This document shows positions 42,550 to 52,165 of a stretch of 64,000 bases of DNA, piece by piece. A model generated the notes under the pieces. The model was not told where the DNA came from. It saw nothing but the letters and a program-made list of their open reading frames with translations, and searched no databases. The position numbers and the translations under genes are program-made. Within the stretch, counting starts at the first letter, position 1. Each line of letters opens with the position of its first letter. Origin of the DNA: Chryseobacterium sp. RU37D (GTDB lineage: Bacteria; Bacteroidota; Bacteroidia; Flavobacteriales; Weeksellaceae); NCBI RefSeq assembly GCF_900156075.1, contig NZ_FTMM01000015.1:16258-80257 (forward strand). Reading direction: 5' to 3'.

Positions 42550-42777
42550 TTTTCAAGCAATTATCATTTAATTTATTAAAAATGAAATAATAAGCATCTT
42601 CCATTTAATAAAAAATCACCCCAAAAACTTGAGATGATTTGACTGCTTTTGAATTACTAAATGTATATGAAGATACAAGATGGTGTTTTGTTGGTACAAA
42701 GATACCTGTATCACCCTACTGTGCCATCAGGATAAACCCTGAACTTTTTCCGTAAAAATACGGTTGTAGAAAAAAGA

Positions 42778-42807
42778 AAAGCCTTGTAACTTTCATTACA
42801 AGACTTT
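42778..42807 (-). terminator. Terminator after the aminopeptidase P gene
   Basis: On the minus strand AAAGTCTTGTAA pairs with TTACAAGGCTTTT, with a T-run following; 35 nt past the stop. Confidence 0.8.
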
Positions 42808-42841
42808 AATTTTAATGCTGCTTAAACAATCCATCATCTAT

Positions 42842-44611
42842 TTAAAGCGGGCTTACCAATTTCAAAAACCACTCTTTTACCTCTCCTTCCAAATGGGGGC
42901 CTAATTTTTCCTCACATTTTTTGTGATAAGCATTAAGCCATGCAATTTCTTCATCAGAAAGAATATCTTTTACAATAGTATCTTTAAAGAAAGGGCATAA
43001 AGTCAGCGTTTCGAAATCATAGAAGGTCCCATGGATCGTTTTTTCAACCTCTCTTACTGCAATTAAATTCTCATGACGGATTCCGTAGTCTCCCTCAAGA
43101 TAATATCCAGGCTCGTTTGAGCAAACCATTCCTGGAAGAAGCTCCTGCGGATTCATATCTTTTCTTATATTCTGTGGGCCTTCGTGAACATTCATAAAAC
43201 TTCCAACACCATGTCCCGTTCCGTGATTGAAATCCTTACCTTCCATCCATAACGGAAGCCTTGCGATGGCATCAAGATGCACACCTTTTGTTGCTTTCGG
43301 GAATTTCACCCTCGAAAGACGAATCATCCCTTGTAAAACCAAAGTAGAATTTCTTTTAAATTCATCAGAAACAGCTCCCAAAGCTAAGGTTCTGGTAATA
43401 TCTGTCGTCCCCTCAAGATATTGCCCACCAGAATCCACTAAAATACTCGAATCATTGGTAACATCTTTGCTTCCTTCCTTCTTCGCAGAATAATGCATAA
43501 TCGCGCCATTATCCTTATATCCTACAATGCTTCCAAAACTTTCACCTACAAAATTCTCACCCTCTGCGCGGAAACCTTTTAGCTTGATACCAATAGAATA
43601 TTCATTCATCACTTCCTTACCTGCATTATGGGTAAGCCAGTACAGGAACTTTACCATAGCAACACCGTCCCTTATCATTACTTTTCTGAATCCTTCCAGC
43701 TCGGTTTCGTTTTTTTGTGCTTTCATTAAATTTCCTGGTACCGGAGCTTTGATGAAACGGTTTTCAGATTTTAAAGCTTCAAAAATAGACTGGTTGCTGT
43801 TAGGTGAAACCAACGCTGTTTCACTTTTAAATGCTTTCAGGCAATTATAAAACTCTTCATAAGGTTTCATTTTTACCCATGCATCATCCATTTGTTTTCT
43901 GGACTCCACATCCAGCTTCTCCAGATCTGTGAAAAGAATAGCATCATTTTTAGTGATAACAATATATCCTAAAAACACAGGATTGCTTTCTACATCACTT
44001 CCCCTGAGATTTAAAGTCCATGCCACATCATCAAGACTTGAGATTACATGAACAGTCGCTTCCATTTCTTCCATCTTCTGTCGGATAGCAGCTATTTTCT
44101 CTGCCACAGGCTTCCCAGCTCTTTCAACAGGCTGCACAAATATTGGATTTTTTGAAGGCGTACCACGGTCTTTCCAGATTTCCTTTAAAAGAGGGAGGTC
44201 TATTAGCGTAATATTCTTAGAGTTTAATTTTTGTGTGAGAAGCTCCCAATTAGCATTGGAAGTTGCCAGAGCGTTGACGGCTACCTGTCCTTCTGTCGGG
44301 ATTTCGGAGATAATCCAGTCGATATAGTTCGGAGTTCCTTCCATTCCTTCTTTAAAAAGATCAATTCCGGAACCTTCCAGTTCTATTGCGGCTTGAGTAA
44401 AATATCTTCCGTCTGTCCAAAGTCCGGCTTTATTTTTTGTAATTACCACAAAACCTGCAGAACCTAAAAAACCAGACAACCAGGCTCTTTCCTGCCATTC
44501 TTGCGGCAAATATTCACTCATGTGAGGATCTGCAGAATATACTATAAAGGCATCAACATTATTTTTCTGCATTTCTTCACGAAGCGCAGCTACTTTTTCC
44601 TTTGAAGTCAT
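42842..44611 (-). CDS. Aminopeptidase P family protein (Xaa-Pro aminopeptidase, M24B)
   Basis: The enzyme removes N-terminal residues that precede proline. The 589 residues match the long, three-domain form (two creatinase-like N-terminal domains plus the pita-bread domain). The metal-binding residues are visible in SSILVDSGGQYLEGTTDITRT, NHGTGHGVGSFMNVHEGP, SNEPGYYLEGDYGIRHENL. No signal peptide is present, so it is cytoplasmic. The short tail LGPHLEGEVKEWFLKLVSPL is typical of this subgroup. Confidence 0.95.
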   Translation of the reverse strand: MTSKEKVAALREEMQKNNVDAFIVYSADPHMSEYLPQEWQERAWLSGFLGSAGFVVITKNKAGLWTDGRYFTQAAIELEGSGIDLFKEGMEGTPNYIDWIISEIPTEGQVAVNALATSNANWELLTQKLNSKNITLIDLPLLKEIWKDRGTPSKNPIFVQPVERAGKPVAEKIAAIRQKMEEMEATVHVISSLDDVAWTLNLRGSDVESNPVFLGYIVITKNDAILFTDLEKLDVESRKQMDDAWVKMKPYEEFYNCLKAFKSETALVSPNSNQSIFEALKSENRFIKAPVPGNLMKAQKNETELEGFRKVMIRDGVAMVKFLYWLTHNAGKEVMNEYSIGIKLKGFRAEGENFVGESFGSIVGYKDNGAIMHYSAKKEGSKDVTNDSSILVDSGGQYLEGTTDITRTLALGAVSDEFKRNSTLVLQGMIRLSRVKFPKATKGVHLDAIARLPLWMEGKDFNHGTGHGVGSFMNVHEGPQNIRKDMNPQELLPGMVCSNEPGYYLEGDYGIRHENLIAVREVEKTIHGTFYDFETLTLCPFFKDTIVKDILSDEEIAWLNAYHKKCEEKLGPHLEGEVKEWFLKLVSPL

Positions 44612-45063
44612 TTTTTAATAATTTTAAAAAGGGAAGTTACGAATTTTTGAGTATTAATTTTTTTTAACTTTAAGGTAAATAATTTCTATCTTTAAAAACT
44701 GAAAATTCCTAATTATGGAACATCATTCTCCCATCAAAAGACACACTCCAATAAATAAATACTATCGCCATATCTTTCTAATACCTGCTTATATTCATCA
44801 TCCTTTATTTTATTTTCGATAATCAACTTATTATCTCATCTACATTTCTTTTACGGAACTCTACCTATATTCTCCTGAAGAATCTTTCACAAAATCCTCT
44901 TTTCCAAAATTTCTATGTCCATGATATTATTTTGTAAATTAATACAATGAAGAGAAAAAACTGTGTCAATATGAAAAAATATTATTTTTTCATAAAAAAT
45001 CTTAAATAACCTTAATTATTTTAAGTTTAGAATTTCCTGGCACAATATTTTAATATGATGAAT
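44612..45063. other. Non-coding region upstream of the aminopeptidase gene
   Basis: I find no convincing gene. A 36-codon plus-strand frame at 44715 (MEHHSPIKRHTPINKYYRHI and on) has an unusual composition and no support. The remainder is AT-rich. Confidence 0.4.
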
Positions 45064-45130
45064 AACTCATGTTTAATTTGAGTTTTCATGGTTATTAGTT
45101 TTTTATCCTCGGAAAAATCTGAGGATTTTG
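45064..45130 (+). terminator. Two consecutive hairpin terminators
   Basis: AACTCA/TGAGTT at 45064-45084 is followed by TTTT. ATCCTC/GAGGAT at 45105-45126 is followed by TTTT. Both point in the plus direction, although no annotated plus-strand gene precedes them. Confidence 0.5.
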
Positions 45131-45157
45131 ACTTTTAAGTACCTGTTTTATTTACAT

Positions 45158-45187
45158 AAAAACCCGGTAAACATATAATCATTACCG
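45158..45187 (-). terminator. Terminator after the Lrp-type regulator
   Basis: On the minus strand CGGTAA pairs with TTACCG, followed by GGTTTTTATG; 23 nt past the stop. Confidence 0.55.
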
Positions 45188-45210
45188 ATTTATATTTTAA
45201 AAATTGCTCC

Positions 45211-45672
45211 TTAAATTGTCAATCCATAAATATTTTTCATCTGAGCCATAACAAAGGTACTATGCGTACTTCCTATTGATGGAACTGCACCCAATATATT
45301 GAAGACAAAATTTTGATACTGTTTCATATCACGGACATGAACTTTCAGAAGAAAATCAAAATCACCTGAAATACTGTAACACTCAGCTACTTCTTCAATT
45401 TCTAAAATTTCACGTTCGAATTCCATGGCAAGATAACTGTCATTGCTTTTTAATTTTAGCTGACAATAAACCGTAAATCCTAAATTAAGCTTTTCCGCAT
45501 CAAGAATAGCTGCATACCGCTTCACATATCCTTGCTGCTCAAGGCGTTTTATCCTTTCAAAAACGGGCGATGGGGAGAGGTTAACTTCTTTGGCAAGTTC
45601 TTTTACAGTCAGTTTTGCATCCTTTTGAAGCAATCTCAGTAATTGTAAATCTTTATTATCAAGATGTTCCAT
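45211..45672 (-). CDS. Lrp/AsnC-family transcriptional regulator
   Basis: This 153-residue protein has an N-terminal HTH (LDNKDLQLLRLLQKDAKLTVKELAKEVNLSPSPVFERIKRLEQQGYVKRY) and a RAM/AsnC_trans_reg effector domain (VAECYSISGDFDFLLKVHVRDMKQYQNFVFNIL, then VPSIGSTHSTFVMAQMKN). It probably senses an amino acid and controls metabolism genes as an octamer. Neighbours give no target; the long plus-strand non-coding region beginning at its 5' end could include one. Confidence 0.93.
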   Translation of the reverse strand: MEHLDNKDLQLLRLLQKDAKLTVKELAKEVNLSPSPVFERIKRLEQQGYVKRYAAILDAEKLNLGFTVYCQLKLKSNDSYLAMEFEREILEIEEVAECYSISGDFDFLLKVHVRDMKQYQNFVFNILGAVPSIGSTHSTFVMAQMKNIYGLTI

Positions 45673-45879
45673 AGAATATTATTCTTTAATATATTAATAT
45701 TTTATCAAATATACAGAATTATATTCTTAAAAATAACTACTTTAAAGTTTTATTCACTGAATTTTTACAAAATAATTAATATTTTATTCTCAATCTCTAT
45801 TTTTACATCAATCAGAACATATGATAATTCTTTGAAAGAATTACAAAATAAATAAAAAATAAAAGGGAATATTTTACAC

Positions 45880-45915
45880 TGAGATCACTCTGATTATGGA
45901 GTGGTCTCATTTTTT
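45880..45915 (+). terminator. Strong orphan terminator 1
   Basis: TGAGATCACTC pairs with GAGTGGTCTCA (G-U allowed) and is followed by TTTTTT. No protein gene precedes it on the plus strand; it may end a small RNA starting near 45790. Confidence 0.65.
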
Positions 45916-45978
45916 AAACTAAAAATATTTCAGTTTAAAATAATTTAAAAGTTTTACTTATTAAATAATCTTAGGGAG

Positions 45979-46008
45979 AACAGCTTTACAATGTATAGCT
46001 GTTTTTTT
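45979..46008 (+). terminator. Strong orphan terminator 2
   Basis: AACAGCT pairs with AGCTGTT, followed by seven T residues. The segment between terminators 1 and 2 is about 70 nt and has no ORF. Confidence 0.65.
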
Positions 46009-46070
46009 ATTTTAATAATAGTTCGTTTTTATGAAAAAAATTCTTTGTTTTTATGTAATTCTTACAAAAG

Positions 46071-46098
46071 AAAAAGGAGACAAATTGTCTCCTTTTTT
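46071..46098. terminator. Strong orphan terminator 3
   Basis: AAAAAGGAGAC pairs with GTCTCCTTTTTT around a short loop, with a T-run; symmetric enough to act in both directions. Confidence 0.7.
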
Positions 46099-46107
46099 TG
46101 TATTGGC

Positions 46108-46164
46108 TTAATTTTAACTTCTCTATATTTTGTGTTTTTTTAGAGTTCGAGAAGTTAAATTAAG
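46108..46164. repeat. Inverted repeat of 16-bp arms
   Basis: CTTAATTTTAACTTCTC pairs with GAGAAGTTAAATTAAG with one bulged base, 25-nt spacer. The region from 46165 to 46419 holds nothing else recognisable apart from a 5' or 3' flank of the response-regulator gene. Confidence 0.55.
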
Positions 46165-46419
46165 TTTATACATACCACCAAATCACTTATAATATGAACT
46201 ATGCTTTATAGTTTATTATTTTTGTAAAAAATTAATAATTAAAAAAAGCAATTTTTAATTTGCTCTTTTATTTTGCTTAATTTTATATTACAAAGTAACA
46301 ACATTACGAAATAAAATTCCGTACAACAAACATAGATATAAATCGATTTATTGGTAGATATTTATCTATACTGTGGTTATAAAGTGGGCATACAACACCT
46401 GAAACTTCCCTGAATGAGA

Positions 46420-47073
46420 TTACATTTTATGATGAGTTTTGATAAGATCGATAAGCTCAACTATATTTTCTATTTTTAACTTATTAAATATATTTTTTTT
46501 AATAGTGCTTACCGTATTTTGTTTAATATCGAGATGATTAGCAATTTCGAGATTTCCGTATCCTTCTGCATACATTTCTGCAATTTGAAGTTCTCTGTTT
46601 GTCAACCCCTTAAGAGGATTAATCAAAATAGGATTACTCACCGATTGAGTCAATAAATTCTGAGAAATAGATGAAATATATTTTCCTTTGTGAACAATAT
46701 CTGAAATAGCCTGTTTTACTTCTTCTTCTTCGCTTAGTTTACTAAGAAAGCCGTTGGCGCCTCCATTAATATACTTAAGTGCATGTAGATGTTCCTCAAG
46801 GCCGGAAAAAATCAAGATTTTAATCTCAGGATTTGCAGATCTCATTTCTGATAAAATATGAAGACTGTTTCCGTCTGGGAAATAGGCATCTATAATTGCG
46901 ATTTCTACTTCTTTCGATCTCACCATTTCTACAATTTGTTTTAAAGATGTAGTATGATAAACTTTAGCATTTGGAACAATATCACTGATAACAATCTCAA
47001 TTCCCTGTCGTATAATGCTGTGGTCATCCGCCAGAAGAAATATTATCCCTTTATCTTCAATTGGTTCTTCCAT
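46420..47073 (-). CDS. LuxR/NarL-type response regulator
   Basis: This 217-residue protein has a receiver domain with ADDH acidic pair near 15-18, phosphoacceptor D62 in IAIIDAYFPDG and the switch residues in FSGLEEHLHALKYINGGANGFLSK. The GerE-type HTH follows as LKGLTNRELQIAEMYAEGYGNLEIANHLDIKQNTVSTIKKNIFNKL. Its gene begins 1 nt after the histidine kinase stop, so the two are a cognate, co-translated pair. Confidence 0.93.
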   Translation of the reverse strand: MEEPIEDKGIIFLLADDHSIIRQGIEIVISDIVPNAKVYHTTSLKQIVEMVRSKEVEIAIIDAYFPDGNSLHILSEMRSANPEIKILIFSGLEEHLHALKYINGGANGFLSKLSEEEEVKQAISDIVHKGKYISSISQNLLTQSVSNPILINPLKGLTNRELQIAEMYAEGYGNLEIANHLDIKQNTVSTIKKNIFNKLKIENIVELIDLIKTHHKM

Positions 47074-47074
47074 G

Positions 47075-48796
47075 TTACTTTTTATTTAGATTAATCTTGA
47101 ACGCTATTTTAGTACCTTTAAACAATTCGCTGGAGGCTGATATTTCACCATTGAAAAGACCTACAATTTCTTTACATAAATTGAGCCCAAGGCCTGCTCC
47201 AAGATTATCAACCTCATGTGATATTGCACCTTGATAATACGGCTCAAAAATTTTACTAAGGTCAGACTCAGAAATTCCTGCACCCGTATCTGCAATCTCT
47301 GTAGTAAGTGCAACTTTATTATCCCCTACCTGGTTTACCGTCATGGTGAGGCTGACCTGTCCGTTTTCCGTAAATTTGTTGGCGTTACTCAAAATATTCA
47401 TCAGAAGCTGGTTGATCTTGATATTATCAGAATTAACGATTAAATCTTCAGGTATATTTTCAGTTACTACAAACTTATTATTTCTTGTTTCAATATATGG
47501 TTTTATAGCTGTAACAATTGAATTAATTTCATCTTTAAGATTAAAAACCGTGTGGGTAAGCTTCTGATCCGCATCTTGATTTTTGGTATATTCTAAAATC
47601 TGGTTAGATTGTATTAGCAAGGTATTATTGGTGAATTTAATAGATTTAAGATATTCCTTTGTCGTTTCATCCTTTGTAGTCCGGTTGATTTTATCGATAA
47701 AAATGTTAATAATTTTCAGCGGAGATCTCAGCTCATGACTCAGCATTCCCAGTATCCTATTTTTAAAGTTAAGATTATTTCTGATCTGCTTATTGGCTTC
47801 ATTAAGCTTGAATTCATAAACAAAAGCAATCCTTGTGAAATACATGATCAGGATCGATACAATAAACATTAAAACCATCAGCCCAAGCACAAGATAAGTT
47901 CTGATTTTGTTATTAATAGAGATTTGCTTATTATATTCTGTTTCAAGCTCTGATTTAAAATCCTTAATAGCGGTTTCGTAGACATCAATAAGGCTTCTGC
48001 TGTAGATTAGCAGTTTATTAAAATTACTATAAAATTGTAAATTATCGCGTTCATTTTGTGCTGCATTTATAGCTTGTAGCCTTACTTTTTTTATTTCAGA
48101 AAGATAATGTTTGTCCATAGACTTGATGGTGTTGTCCATCTCAGACTTTAAATTGGAAGGATCTATGGTTTTATTGTTGGTCAGGGTAATCACCGTACTT
48201 TCCTTTTTTACATCTACTTTTCCGGAGATAGCATCTTTCAAACGCCCCATCAATCCCTTCCGTTTAACTGTATCGGAATAGGTATGGGTTTCTATACTCA
48301 GGTTTTCGAAATTATTTTTAAACTTTTTCAACTGATATGGGCTATCCTGAACTTTCACGGGCGGCTTTAGAGAATACTGGTAGGCAGAATCAATTAATGT
48401 TTTAAATTGTGTTACCTCTAACGTATCTTTTTTCTGTTTCGGAAGGCTTTTCTTGAATCTGGAATCTATATTTCCATACTGTCCTATTTTGTCAAAATTA
48501 TTTTTAAGTTTTTTGAGTGACTCAAAATAAGCCTTAAGTTCTTTAGAGTCTTGGCTGACAATATATTGCTGCAAGTGATTCTGGGCATCTAAAAAATCTT
48601 TTCGCGAATTGTCTGTCAATCCGCCTAAAGCCTTACTTTCCTCTAGCTGATTCTTAATAAAATCCAACTTTTTGCCATTGATAAATTCGTTATAAAAAAA
48701 TATTGCAATAATAACCTGTATTAATAGAATACAAAGTATTAAAGAATAATGAACAATTTTTCTCAATCTAAAATTTAAGAATTTCTGTTTCTTCAT
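47075..48796 (-). CDS. Membrane histidine kinase, cognate to the LuxR-type regulator
   Basis: This 573-residue protein has a first transmembrane helix near 15-35, a long helical periplasmic sensor of about 260 residues with coiled-coil character, and a second helix near 300-322. It continues with HisKA with H355 in MLSHELRSPLKIINIF, and the HATPase_c with LLMNILSNANKF, DTGAGISESDL and GLGLNLCKEIVGLF. There is no HAMP or PAS. The stimulus is unknown. Confidence 0.92.
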   Translation of the reverse strand: MKKQKFLNFRLRKIVHYSLILCILLIQVIIAIFFYNEFINGKKLDFIKNQLEESKALGGLTDNSRKDFLDAQNHLQQYIVSQDSKELKAYFESLKKLKNNFDKIGQYGNIDSRFKKSLPKQKKDTLEVTQFKTLIDSAYQYSLKPPVKVQDSPYQLKKFKNNFENLSIETHTYSDTVKRKGLMGRLKDAISGKVDVKKESTVITLTNNKTIDPSNLKSEMDNTIKSMDKHYLSEIKKVRLQAINAAQNERDNLQFYSNFNKLLIYSRSLIDVYETAIKDFKSELETEYNKQISINNKIRTYLVLGLMVLMFIVSILIMYFTRIAFVYEFKLNEANKQIRNNLNFKNRILGMLSHELRSPLKIINIFIDKINRTTKDETTKEYLKSIKFTNNTLLIQSNQILEYTKNQDADQKLTHTVFNLKDEINSIVTAIKPYIETRNNKFVVTENIPEDLIVNSDNIKINQLLMNILSNANKFTENGQVSLTMTVNQVGDNKVALTTEIADTGAGISESDLSKIFEPYYQGAISHEVDNLGAGLGLNLCKEIVGLFNGEISASSELFKGTKIAFKINLNKK

Positions 48797-49157
48797 ATCT
48801 ATGTATCAGGAAATTAGTCTTTTATAGTTTGATATTATACTGCACAATTTAAATAATAAAATATTCATATAAAATTAAGTATTGAAGTATATATAAATTG
48901 AAATACAAAGTTAAATTAATTTTTGTCTTTACAATTAATACTTTTCATCAAAATTCAGTTATCAATCCAATTATCAATTAAGGCATTTCCAATAAATAAA
49001 TATTTTCATTTAAAATAACACATCTATAATAAAAAATCACCACATATTGAATCTACATTTCAACTTTATTTTAATAATCAAAAAGTTTCAAAATAAAAAC
49101 ACAAATTCCTCAAACGTTTCAACGTAGAGGTAAAAATAATTCGATAAAGATTGCATG
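48797..49157. other. Intergenic region between two histidine kinase genes
   Basis: AT-rich, no gene. It holds the promoter listed at 48906-48934; I see no clear terminator for the kinase at 49158. Confidence 0.4.
48906..48934 (-). promoter_or_regulatory. Promoter of the kinase/LuxR regulator operon
   Basis: On the minus strand TTG (48932-48934), an 18-bp spacer and TAACTTTG (48906-48913) fit the Bacteroidetes consensus, 110 nt before the kinase start. Confidence 0.5.
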
Positions 49158-50879
49158 TTAAAATAAAATCACAGGCAGGGAAAAATAAAACGTACTACCC
49201 CGATTTAAAGAGCTTTTTACTCCAATTTCGCCATGCTGCTTTTCAATAAAGTTTTTTGAAATGGCCAGACCAAGCCCCGTTCCATTTTGATGTTCTCCGG
49301 GAACCTGAAAATAACGGTCGAAAATCTGACGGTGATATTTTTCATCAATACCTTTTCCTGTATCTGTAATGCTGAATTTAATTTTTGAATTCAATTTTTC
49401 AACTGAAATTTCAATTTTTTCATCCTGAAAAGAATGTTTGATAGCATTGCTCAGGAAATTATTCATCACCCAAACGGTTTTGTCGAAATCAGCTGAAACA
49501 AAATCATTATTATCCAATAAAAATTGAGTGTTAATTGAAATATTTTTCCGTTCTGCAAGTTTTTTTACATTTTTTACTGCGGACTGAACAATCTCTTTTG
49601 GTGAACAATTTTCAATATTCAGACGGATGTTTCCGGTTTCAACTTGGGACAAATTCAGCAATTCTCCTGTAATATCCAACAAACGCTGCCCGTCTTCATT
49701 GATGCTGTTCAATAATTCCAGTTGCTGCTCGTTCAATGTCCCGAATTTTTGATTTCCCAATAATTGTACGCCCATTTTCATTGATGAAATTGGAGTTTTT
49801 AATTCATGGGAAATGGTAGCGATAAAATTGGTTTTCGCAAAATCAAGCTCTTTGAATGGAGTAATATTTCTAAGTAAAATTACTTTTCCGATGTATTTTT
49901 TTTCTTTTTCTCCTGTATTTACAATATTAATAGGAATAATATCCTGTTCAAAATAATTTTCTTTATTATCAGAAACAATCTTAATGGGTTCCTTTTGTGG
50001 ATGATCTATATTTTTGAGCAATTCTCTCACTAAATCATTATTTACAGCTACTTCATGAACCGTTTTCCCGATGATTTCTTCTTTGTTTAAGTTAGTGATT
50101 TTCAGAGCTTCATCATTAATCATATAAATGAAATGATTTTCGTCTAAGCCAATCACGGCATCATGCATATTGTTTACCAAAGTTTCAATACGTTTTTTAT
50201 CCATTAATTGCTTCGAAAGTGTACTGCTTTCGTATTCCTGAAGCTTTTCCGCCATCACATTGAATGAATTTGCAAGGTCATTAAACTCTTCACTTCCCTT
50301 AAAATGAACCCTTTCATTATAATTTTTATTGGCTATCTGCCGGATACTGAAAGTCAGTTGATTGATGGGTTCTGCAATGGTTTGAGGAAGATTGAATAAC
50401 AAAGTCACAGCAATTAAAAAGCAAACCGTCCCCAAACAAGCGATCCAAAAAGTTGCATTTTCGGCGGTAATGATGGCGATATTACTTTTTCGTTCAATCC
50501 CTTTCATATTTAACGACATAATTTTAACCAAATCCTCACGAATAAGTTTTTCTTTTTCAGGCGAAAATTTTTGAAGATAACTATTGAAATGTAAATTTAA
50601 ATTTTGTGTGGCTTCTTTTTCACCGAATTCTGTTAAATTTTTTTCCTGTAAAGCGTTATTTTCCTTAAAATCTTTAACAGCAATTGCGCTGTCGGTCCTT
50701 ATTTTATCCAACGCTAAAAGCATATTTTGAGAGAATTCCAGACTGTTGTAATTGGCGGTAAGAATTTTCTCGGTATCAGATTTTAATTTATTAATGTAAA
50801 CAGAGCCAATTACCGACAGTAAAACGATCAGCACAAATAAAAGACCTACTCCAAGGGTGAGTTTTGTTTTTAATTTCAT
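49158..50879 (-). CDS. Histidine kinase of the kdp locus (HAMP-PAS-HisKA-HATPase)
   Basis: This 573-residue protein has transmembrane helices near 5-27 and 148-167 that enclose a periplasmic helical bundle. HAMP (residues 170-222) is followed by PAS (about 230-340), HisKA with H358 in FIATISHELKTPISSMKMGV, and HATPase_c with NNFLSNAIKHS, DTGKGIDEKY and GTGLGLAISKNF. The gene starts 6 nt after the truncated KdpD stop. It is last in the kdp run. It supplies the kinase module that the short KdpD lacks and probably phosphorylates the sigma54 activator at the head of the locus. Confidence 0.93.
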   Translation of the reverse strand: MKLKTKLTLGVGLLFVLIVLLSVIGSVYINKLKSDTEKILTANYNSLEFSQNMLLALDKIRTDSAIAVKDFKENNALQEKNLTEFGEKEATQNLNLHFNSYLQKFSPEKEKLIREDLVKIMSLNMKGIERKSNIAIITAENATFWIACLGTVCFLIAVTLLFNLPQTIAEPINQLTFSIRQIANKNYNERVHFKGSEEFNDLANSFNVMAEKLQEYESSTLSKQLMDKKRIETLVNNMHDAVIGLDENHFIYMINDEALKITNLNKEEIIGKTVHEVAVNNDLVRELLKNIDHPQKEPIKIVSDNKENYFEQDIIPINIVNTGEKEKKYIGKVILLRNITPFKELDFAKTNFIATISHELKTPISSMKMGVQLLGNQKFGTLNEQQLELLNSINEDGQRLLDITGELLNLSQVETGNIRLNIENCSPKEIVQSAVKNVKKLAERKNISINTQFLLDNNDFVSADFDKTVWVMNNFLSNAIKHSFQDEKIEISVEKLNSKIKFSITDTGKGIDEKYHRQIFDRYFQVPGEHQNGTGLGLAISKNFIEKQHGEIGVKSSLNRGSTFYFSLPVILF

Positions 50880-50885
50880 TGTGTT

Positions 50886-52007
50886 TTAAGATAAAATAAT
50901 AATGTCGATTTGTCTTTCATTCAATCGGTTCATTAAGGTGTAAATCCAGCTATATCCAAAAATTCTCTGCAAAATATGAGCATTAGGTTTTCCGATACAA
51001 ACGGTTGTGATATTATGCTCAATGACATAATCTAAAATTCCTTTGTGGATGCTGTTTTCCTTTAATCGGATCACTTTTGCTCCCAATTCTTGTGCTAAAT
51101 TAAAATTATTAATCAAGAAACGCTGTTTATTCAATGCAATTTTTTCAGGATTTTCAGATGGCTTCTGAATATATAAAACCGTCCACGGACTGTTATAATA
51201 GCTTGCTAATCTTGCCGTTTTCCGAATAATATTTTTCGCTATTTTTTCATTACTGCTTATACAGGCGAGAAATTTTATAGGTTTAAAATTTTCCGTTTTG
51301 ATTTCTTTCTCCACTTTTCTTTCAACGTGGGTTGCGACTTCTTTTAAAGCAAGTTCACGAAGCTGCAGAATATGTCCGCTTTGGAAGAAATTGTTTAAAG
51401 CCGTTTGAATTTTTTCTTTTTTATAGATTTTCCCTTCCTTCAGTCTGGTTAAGAGTTCATCGGTGGTCAAATCAATATTCACCACTTCATCAGCTAAACC
51501 TAAAATTTTATCTGGAACCCGTTCAGAAACTTCGACTCCTGTTATTTTTTTGACTTCTTCGTTTAAACTTTCGATATGCTGAATATTCATTGCACTGATG
51601 ACATTGATTCCGTTATCAAGAATTTCCAGAACATCCTGCCAACGTTTTTTATTTTTTGAACCTTCAATATTGGAATGCGCCAATTCATCCACGAGAACAA
51701 CTTCGGGATGAATATTAATAATAGCCTGAAGATCCATTTCTTCAAGGTTTTTTCCTTTATAGAAAGAAGATCTTCGGGGAATTTCGGGAATTCCTTCAAC
51801 CAAAGCTTCGGTTTCTTCTCTTTTATGAGTTTCGATATAGCCGATTTTTACGTCAATTCCGTTTCGAAGTAAGGCATGAGCTTCCTGAAGCATACGGAAA
51901 GTTTTTCCTACACCTGCACTCATTCCGATGTAAATTTTAAACTTTCCCTTCCGGGATTTTTGAATGAGTTCTAAAAAATGTTCTGCTTCTTTTTTTTCTT
52001 GGGTCAT
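50886..52007 (-). CDS. kdpD: Truncated KdpD: sensor and USP domains without kinase
   Basis: This 373-residue protein matches only the N-terminal half of E. coli KdpD. The start is placed at MTQEKKEAEHFLELIQ; the upstream ATG lies inside a dispersed repeat. KdpD domain signatures: KIYIGMSAGVGKTFRMLQEAH (Walker A), VLVDELAHSNIEGSKNKKRWQDV (Walker B) and MNIQHIESLN. A USP-like domain follows from about 240 to the end (FLACISSNEKIAKNIIRKTARLA). The four transmembrane helices, GAF and kinase domains are absent; a separate HAMP-PAS kinase follows 6 nt later. It probably senses potassium or c-di-AMP and signals to that kinase. Confidence 0.92.
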   Translation of the reverse strand: MTQEKKEAEHFLELIQKSRKGKFKIYIGMSAGVGKTFRMLQEAHALLRNGIDVKIGYIETHKREETEALVEGIPEIPRRSSFYKGKNLEEMDLQAIINIHPEVVLVDELAHSNIEGSKNKKRWQDVLEILDNGINVISAMNIQHIESLNEEVKKITGVEVSERVPDKILGLADEVVNIDLTTDELLTRLKEGKIYKKEKIQTALNNFFQSGHILQLRELALKEVATHVERKVEKEIKTENFKPIKFLACISSNEKIAKNIIRKTARLASYYNSPWTVLYIQKPSENPEKIALNKQRFLINNFNLAQELGAKVIRLKENSIHKGILDYVIEHNITTVCIGKPNAHILQRIFGYSWIYTLMNRLNERQIDIIILS

Positions 52008-52014
52008 TTTTATT

Positions 52015-52140
52015 TTAAACGCAAAGAGCGCAAAGATTTTTTTTGACAAATGTGCTGTTATAAGTTTCGCAAAACGAAGTTTCGCCGATTCAAATAAAAT
52101 CAATTATATAAATGAGGCAAAGGCGTTTCACTCAGCTAAG
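52015..52140. repeat. Dispersed repeat, copy B
   Basis: TTAAACGCAAAGAGCGCAAAGATTTTTTTT and, 90 bp on, AGGCGTTTCACTCAGC match copy A at 8206-8279 in the same order. The unit overlaps the upstream ATG of kdpD, which supports the shorter start. Confidence 0.6.
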
Positions 52141-52165
52141 CTTAAACGTCATTTAAAACGATATA

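Noticed and set aside
45664..45855. 63-codon plus-strand frame
   Set aside because: It starts inside the Lrp gene and is a low-complexity Ile/Phe/Tyr run typical of AT-rich non-coding DNA.
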